IMG/VR virus record: IMGVR_UViG_3300036830_000171
Span: 1-43,517 of that record
DNA from: a virus
DNA length: 43,517 nt
Strand: one strand, 5' to 3'
In this document: piece by piece, positions 40,801 through 43,517 of the stretch
How positions within the stretch are numbered: position 1 is the first letter of the stretch
How the letters are laid out: every line of letters begins with the position of its first letter
Notes under the pieces: model-generated
What the model was told of the DNA's origin: nothing
Databases searched by the model: none
The model's input: the letters and a program-made list of their open reading frames with translations, nothing else
Translations under genes and position numbers: made by a program

Positions 40801-41101
40801 CAAGGACTATGAAGCCGGGGAGCGTTACAAGGACATTCAAACCAAGTTGCTTCGGGCCAATAAGAAAGGCGTGGAACACCACTTGAACGGTGATGACGCA
40901 AGTTTCTTGCGTAACTATCGTGGGGCTATTCTCACTCGTCTGCAATTTGAGGACGGGCTAACGTTCGGTGCCCATGATATTTCAAACATCCTAGAGGACT
41001 TGGACTCGAAGGGCCTCGGCAGCTTACGCTATGACGAATTCGTGAAACGAGCAAAGAACACTAACGTATTTAGGGACAGGGACAAATACCAGAAAGGGTA
41101 A
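37898..41101 (+). CDS. Portal protein (DUF935/Mu gp29-like) with long C-terminal extension
   Basis: 1067 residues, about twice the usual size. Residues 1 to about 450 match the DUF935 portal family: NDRTAAETMLNDLTIMEPLNSRIMATALLPWHIQ, WGIWYGSAGIQVRYRFD, FSQVITWPKH, IRQFISGASIGDNGD and DPASFMQAAKLFWDMGGSLSEAQVRNELRL. Residues about 450-560 are Pro/Gly/Glu-rich linker. The last 500 are Lys-rich and helical with a possible SAP-like piece near 700-730 (GLNAIAKAFGLKGAGKLKKNSLIEALI). The portal forms the ring through which DNA passes. The extension may be an internal or ejected protein. Leaderless-type start. Confidence 0.8.
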   Translation: MTESNGKPHITFPPGRGSYSIPTIQQALGIYNVGLARLFRNPDEAYINDRTAAETMLNDLTIMEPLNSRIMATALLPWHIQPEDARQPEQVQVAKTIQGILEECPEFVKLRSSLLWGIWYGSAGIQVRYRFDYRKGRRLVIEQFQPIHGDSIRWRWDEPGRIGIMVYAAQLGGIGTKEIPWISSDVGPVHLLTPEEREQYIIHKHLLAMGSYFDPQKIGLSQGVGLRNYVYWMWRQKQEMLAELSEYLERWGLGATIANYPLGNPEFQAQAESIAQSMDFSQVITWPKHPNGEDTGGLERIPPETAGIDNYMTMIDGYYSKLIRQFISGASIGDNGDVTIIGQDDSHENNFSRLIRFDAINLADTLTEQLVKVIQRWSFPDTANRFRCKFVINVDRPDPASFMQAAKLFWDMGGSLSEAQVRNELRLSEPMPGEKALEQPQAPPMGGMGLDPHQGEATNPFSGEDPNAKPQLPQPGRGEGEWDIEQGPEGGEMLVNDETGAVRYSGDEPATYSADSEGDDFPWEDHHGAPNARLNAGNFHPDRGYRGNGQWNPGGLPQRQTAAQSRVAAQRADKVERDGLELARSLGRKGIKLYEKDGDAIEQYAKGDWTRIEDGPKGGKRWKNKISGKISRSDPTRGSSGKAPEQGKGKAEAPKKKQSGEDTVREATAAFTEKDQAALDRVAEKLRAAKGQRGGLGVAGLNAIAKAFGLKGAGKLKKNSLIEALIEKLGVAKKEGPIADFDRRIATAAEAQRVSGISFLDRLSNQILSFRNDEQYKAAIADLEENGHDKSGKPVRRPEAENTIKAKRKQILDELKNNANPNNPSDELRHALKSIAQQAGSLTPAEAIDLAIEGGKLDKITPPQKEAEGILPDDLKLAQTHKPKETPKKKQRDYLDRITQKPLKVRNRFIASAEKKTGVPFTARVVNRVINEKILSPEARSKFEGIKAKLKETGIQQKDLPDRELRFFKDYEAGERYKDIQTKLLRANKKGVEHHLNGDDASFLRNYRGAILTRLQFEDGLTFGAHDISNILEDLDSKGLGSLRYDEFVKRAKNTNVFRDRDKYQKG

Positions 41102-41104
41102 GAC

Positions 41105-41287
41105 ATGGACAACGATTTGATAAGCCACGGCGAGGGCTGGACCGTTCACGCCGATGATGATTGCAATTGGACGATAACGCTACACGATTGGGCAAACGGA
41201 AGCATAAAAATAAGGTTCAACACGGGTAGCGCTACTTTTGAGCATTTAGATAATAAGGGGGCCGATAATGAAAAACGAATGGCTTGA
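41105..41287 (+). CDS. Small hypothetical protein
   Basis: 60 residues, acidic, with WTVHADDDCNWTITLHDWANGSIKIRF suggesting a small beta domain. 4 nt after the portal stop, overlaps the next gene by 20 bp. Part of a tightly packed head operon. Not recognised. Confidence 0.5.
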   Translation: MDNDLISHGEGWTVHADDDCNWTITLHDWANGSIKIRFNTGSATFEHLDNKGADNEKRMA

Positions 41288-41480
41288 AAGAAGGGGAATC
41301 AAGGAGGTTGACGCAAACGGGTGGACCACTTGGAAACGTAGTGGCCGAGGCGTTATGCCCGTGCCCTCGGCACTCCCAGGTTATACCCGACACTTCCACC
41401 TAAGTATTGACAACGCTACCGGGGAATCATGGTGGCGTATTGAGGACAGGGAAACTTACAAACAAATAGGGGGCCAATAA
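41268..41480 (+). CDS. Small hypothetical protein
   Basis: 70 residues, GGGGGCC site before the ATG. W-rich (NGWTTWKRSG; ESWWRIEDRETYKQIGG). Its stop overlaps the next start as TAATG. Not recognised. Confidence 0.5.
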   Translation: MKNEWLERRGIKEVDANGWTTWKRSGRGVMPVPSALPGYTRHFHLSIDNATGESWWRIEDRETYKQIGGQ

Positions 41481-41674
41481 TGGCGAAGCAAGCGAAAGAG
41501 ATTGATATTCACTTTGGGGACGAAACGGCAACGATGATTGTTGAAGAGTTCCCCAGGGCGAAGGATACGGTTTTCGGAATGATCGTAACCAAAACATGGA
41601 TAGACGTTGACAGCTACGGAGTAGGCCGGTTTCACATAGAGTTAAGGCGAACCGCCCCAAATCAGAAATGCTAA
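41480..41674 (+). CDS. Small hypothetical protein
   Basis: 64 residues, coupled by TAATG. DIHFGDETATMIVEEFPRAK and TKTWIDVDSYGVGRFHIELRR look like a small beta sheet. Not recognised. Overlaps the next gene by 7 bp. Confidence 0.5.
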   Translation: MAKQAKEIDIHFGDETATMIVEEFPRAKDTVFGMIVTKTWIDVDSYGVGRFHIELRRTAPNQKC

Positions 41675-42750
41675 TAGACCAAATACGCAAACACATACGA
41701 ACGGTTGAAAACCCTGCCCAATGGCTTGAATGTCTGGCGTTGGCAATCGAAGAGAACGCCCCAAACCCGATAGCGGTAGCGGACAAGCTTTGCGAGAAGG
41801 AACGCTATAGCCTTTTCGACAAACCAAAGGACGAGGACAAGCCAGCCGATGAAGATTGGTCGCCCGGCCTTTTCGGTCAACGGGTTTGGTCCCCAGCCAA
41901 ATCAAAGCAGCGGCAAGGCGAGCTATTCGAGACTAAGCCCGAGGGCGAGCAAAAGAAACGCAAGGACTTGAAGGGTCAAGGGCATTTCGATTTCGCCAAA
42001 AAGGACAATTGCCAGTGGCGCACGGTGGGCGGGTCCGAGGGCGAAGACGGCAAGAAACACGGCGGTAGCCCTATGTGTGTTGGCGCCGGGGGAACCATCG
42101 AGAAAGGTTCCCCGAAGCTTGCAGGCAAGGCCGTAGGCAATCTAAAAGGCAATGCCGAGGCGAAGCCAGAAGGCAAAACCAACAGGGGGCAACATCTGGC
42201 CGACTTGAATCGAAGCAAGGACTACGCCCGAGCGGTAGCACGCAAGAAAGCCCGCAAGGAAGGGCTGGACCCGGCCGAGCTAGACGCCGAGGCCCGTTTC
42301 ATCATCGAGCAGGACCACGAAACGGCCAAAGCCACAAAGCACCTCTTGCAAGCGGCAAGGCAATCGAGCAAGAAAGGATGGGGACACGATATTAGCAACC
42401 TCTCGACCTTGATTGCCACGGGCAAGGTTGAAGGCCCGGACCAGATCAAGGGCTTTGACGTTGTGGCCGAATCCGTGGCCGCAATGTACCCCGAATTCTT
42501 TGCCGACTATCAGGGCGACGAGCCGCAACGGCTATACGACCTCATGGCCGAGGGCAACCCTAAGCCGATTTCCGAGGAAGCGGCCTACGAACAAGCCTTA
42601 GACCAGATGTTAGAGCGTAAGCACTCGCAACCGGCCGAGGATGAAGTAGTGCCCTTTGCGGCAGCGTTTGCGGGGCCTATGAACGTGGTTCCGGCGGGGA
42701 ATATTGCAGGCCGGAAGCCTAGATACCCCCGTGAACAAACACGGCGATAA
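41668..42750 (+). CDS. Head-module protein of unknown role
   Basis: 360 residues, very polar. Residues about 115-155 (CQWRTVGGSEGEDGKKHGGSPMCVG...GTIEKGSPKLAGK) are a motif I associate with planctomycete phage and prophage proteins near portals. Then a helical part (DYARAVARKKARKEGLDPAELDAEARFI) and a Glu-rich C-terminus (PKPISEEAAYEQALDQML). Lies between portal and protease, where MuF-type minor head proteins usually sit, but I see no MuF signature. Overlaps the protease start by 20 bp. Confidence 0.6.
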   Translation: MLIDQIRKHIRTVENPAQWLECLALAIEENAPNPIAVADKLCEKERYSLFDKPKDEDKPADEDWSPGLFGQRVWSPAKSKQRQGELFETKPEGEQKKRKDLKGQGHFDFAKKDNCQWRTVGGSEGEDGKKHGGSPMCVGAGGTIEKGSPKLAGKAVGNLKGNAEAKPEGKTNRGQHLADLNRSKDYARAVARKKARKEGLDPAELDAEARFIIEQDHETAKATKHLLQAARQSSKKGWGHDISNLSTLIATGKVEGPDQIKGFDVVAESVAAMYPEFFADYQGDEPQRLYDLMAEGNPKPISEEAAYEQALDQMLERKHSQPAEDEVVPFAAAFAGPMNVVPAGNIAGRKPRYPREQTRR

Positions 42751-43517
42751 AAAAGAACGGTACTCCCTTCAATGCACCTTACCCAATCTTGACAATGGCA
42801 ATTATGTCATTGAAAAGGACGTGCCCGTATTCCACGACGGGGGCGAGGGCCATTACAGCCCTAAAGACCTTGCAGAGATAGCCGCTAACACGAACGCAAG
42901 GCAGCAGACTTGCGACTTGCCAGCCGTGGTTATCGGGCATGTTCGGGAAGAATTGCCCGAGCATATGCAACCGCCCGTAGTGGGCTTTGCTCGCAACTTC
43001 CGGGTTGTCAACTTCTCCGGCAGACCGACAATCATTGCCGATCTCGCAATACACAAAGACCACGTTGCCGAGGCGAAGCAATTCCCCCGCCGATCCGCTG
43101 AGATATGGCAGGATGGAAAGTATATTGACCCTATCGCATTGCTAGGGGCCTCAACGCCAGCCCGTGACCTTAGCTTAATGTTTTCAAAGAATGAGCAATG
43201 CGGGTGTAAAGAAAAAACATCGTTGGAGCTAAATAACTCAATGGATAACACGCAGCTAGTAGACGAACTATTGAAGGCGCTCGAATCAAGCGACGTGTTT
43301 GCATGGGCAAAGAACCAGATGGAGCAGCAGGAAGCGAAGCCGATGCAACCACAAGTGGCCGATCCTATGTCAGAAGGCATGGTACAGCCGGTTGACGAAT
43401 ACGCTGCCGAAGATCGTAGGCCACGCTTGCCACCTAGCCGCAAGGCCCTACGGCAAGCCTATGAACCAAATCTAGCCGGTGAACACGCTGGCGACCGTGA
43501 CATTGACGACGAATCGT
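42731..43517 (+). CDS. Capsid maturation protease/scaffold, 5' part
   Basis: N-terminal part of a gene that crosses the circular junction and continues at base 1. Reading from GTG at 42731 gives about 220 residues to 43390, then residue 221 on at base 1. Residues about 10-170 have the layout of Mu protein I-like phage proteases: an FHDGG stretch, a DLAEIAANTN helix, VVIGH, PPVVGFA, RRSAEIW and a LLGASTPA ending. This family cuts scaffold and capsid during prohead maturation. The GTG overlaps the end of the upstream gene by 20 bp, suggesting translational coupling. No strong Shine-Dalgarno site is visible, so the start is uncertain. The gene lies between portal-associated and capsid genes, as in other head modules. 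Confidence 0.75.
   Translation, partial: MNKHGDKKERYSLQCTLPNLDNGNYVIEKDVPVFHDGGEGHYSPKDLAEIAANTNARQQTCDLPAVVIGHVREELPEHMQPPVVGFARNFRVVNFSGRPTIIADLAIHKDHVAEAKQFPRRSAEIWQDGKYIDPIALLGASTPARDLSLMFSKNEQCGCKEKTSLELNNSMDNTQLVDELLKALESSDVFAWAKNQMEQQEAKPMQPQVADPMSEGMVQPVDEYAAEDRRPRLPPSRKALRQAYEPNLAGEHAGDRDIDDES
43391..43517. repeat. Terminal overlap, copy 2 (circular genome)
   Basis: Exact copy of bases 1-127. Joining 43390 to 1 restores one continuous gene (protease/scaffold) of about 838 codons, so the true genome length is 43,390 bp. Confidence 0.95.

Noticed and set aside
43391-43517. True biological terminal direct repeat
   Set aside because: The length is 127 bp and a gene reads through both copies. 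An assembly overlap of a circular or permuted genome explains it better.

Overview
The window is one complete circular genome read once around. The last 127 bases (43391-43517) repeat the first 127 exactly, so the unit is about 43,390 bp, and one long gene (protease/scaffold) runs across the cut. The content is that of a temperate tailed phage. It has terminase, a Mu-gp29-like (DUF935) portal, a Mu-I-like protease with scaffold tail, a decoration protein, a major capsid protein, a DUF1320/gp36-like connector, a tail tube candidate, a tail chaperone pair joined by a -1 frameshift, a short tape-measure candidate, a long run of tail/fibre proteins, a primase-helicase, and a tyrosine integrase beside an attP. 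The host is probably a planctomycete. This is inferred from the Ser-run linkers and from an integrase that lacks the usual first catalytic Arg in a way I recall from planctomycete recombinases. No lysis gene was recognised.

Layout: 34.7-42.75 kb, then 42.73 kb through the origin to 3.3 kb, is the packaging and head module, with two HNH genes inserted on the opposite strand (3344-4120 and 37238-37852). 4.3-7.2 kb is connector, tail tube, chaperones and tape measure. 7.2-20.7 kb holds tail and fibre genes on alternating strands, many Cys-rich, and is interrupted by a four-gene minus-strand glycan cassette (glycosyltransferase, phosphatase-like, pyruvyltransferase-like, methyltransferase/glycosyltransferase fusion). 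20.8-33.7 kb is the accessory, replication and lysogeny region. Many late genes start 4-5 nt after a TANNTA hexamer with no Shine-Dalgarno site, which suggests leaderless late promoters, several of them divergent.

The most unusual part is 21.5-24.5 kb. A 615-aa Cas12/TnpB-like effector on the minus strand ends 3 bp from a small CRISPR array (37-nt repeats, 31-36-nt spacers), with no cas1 or cas2. Its first RuvC aspartate is Asn (GINLG), so it is predicted to bind nucleic acid without cutting DNA. The hairpin core of the array repeat (GCCAG...CTGGC) recurs at about eight other intergenic places between 23.8 and 33.7 kb. These include a second, inverted array with 17-19-nt gaps, an identical 34-nt pair flanking a small gene, and a cluster of half-repeats. 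A 34-38-nt sequence upstream of the effector is shared with the leader of a 93-aa gene at 30.6 kb. Together this looks like a phage-encoded, probably nuclease-dead, RNA-guided regulator or superinfection-exclusion system, with solitary repeat-guide units or decoys spread through the accessory region.

The lysogeny side has a 40-nt core identical in layout to the 5' half of a tRNA-Ala(CGC), fused to a terminator and flanked by GTGGTAAACC arm sites.
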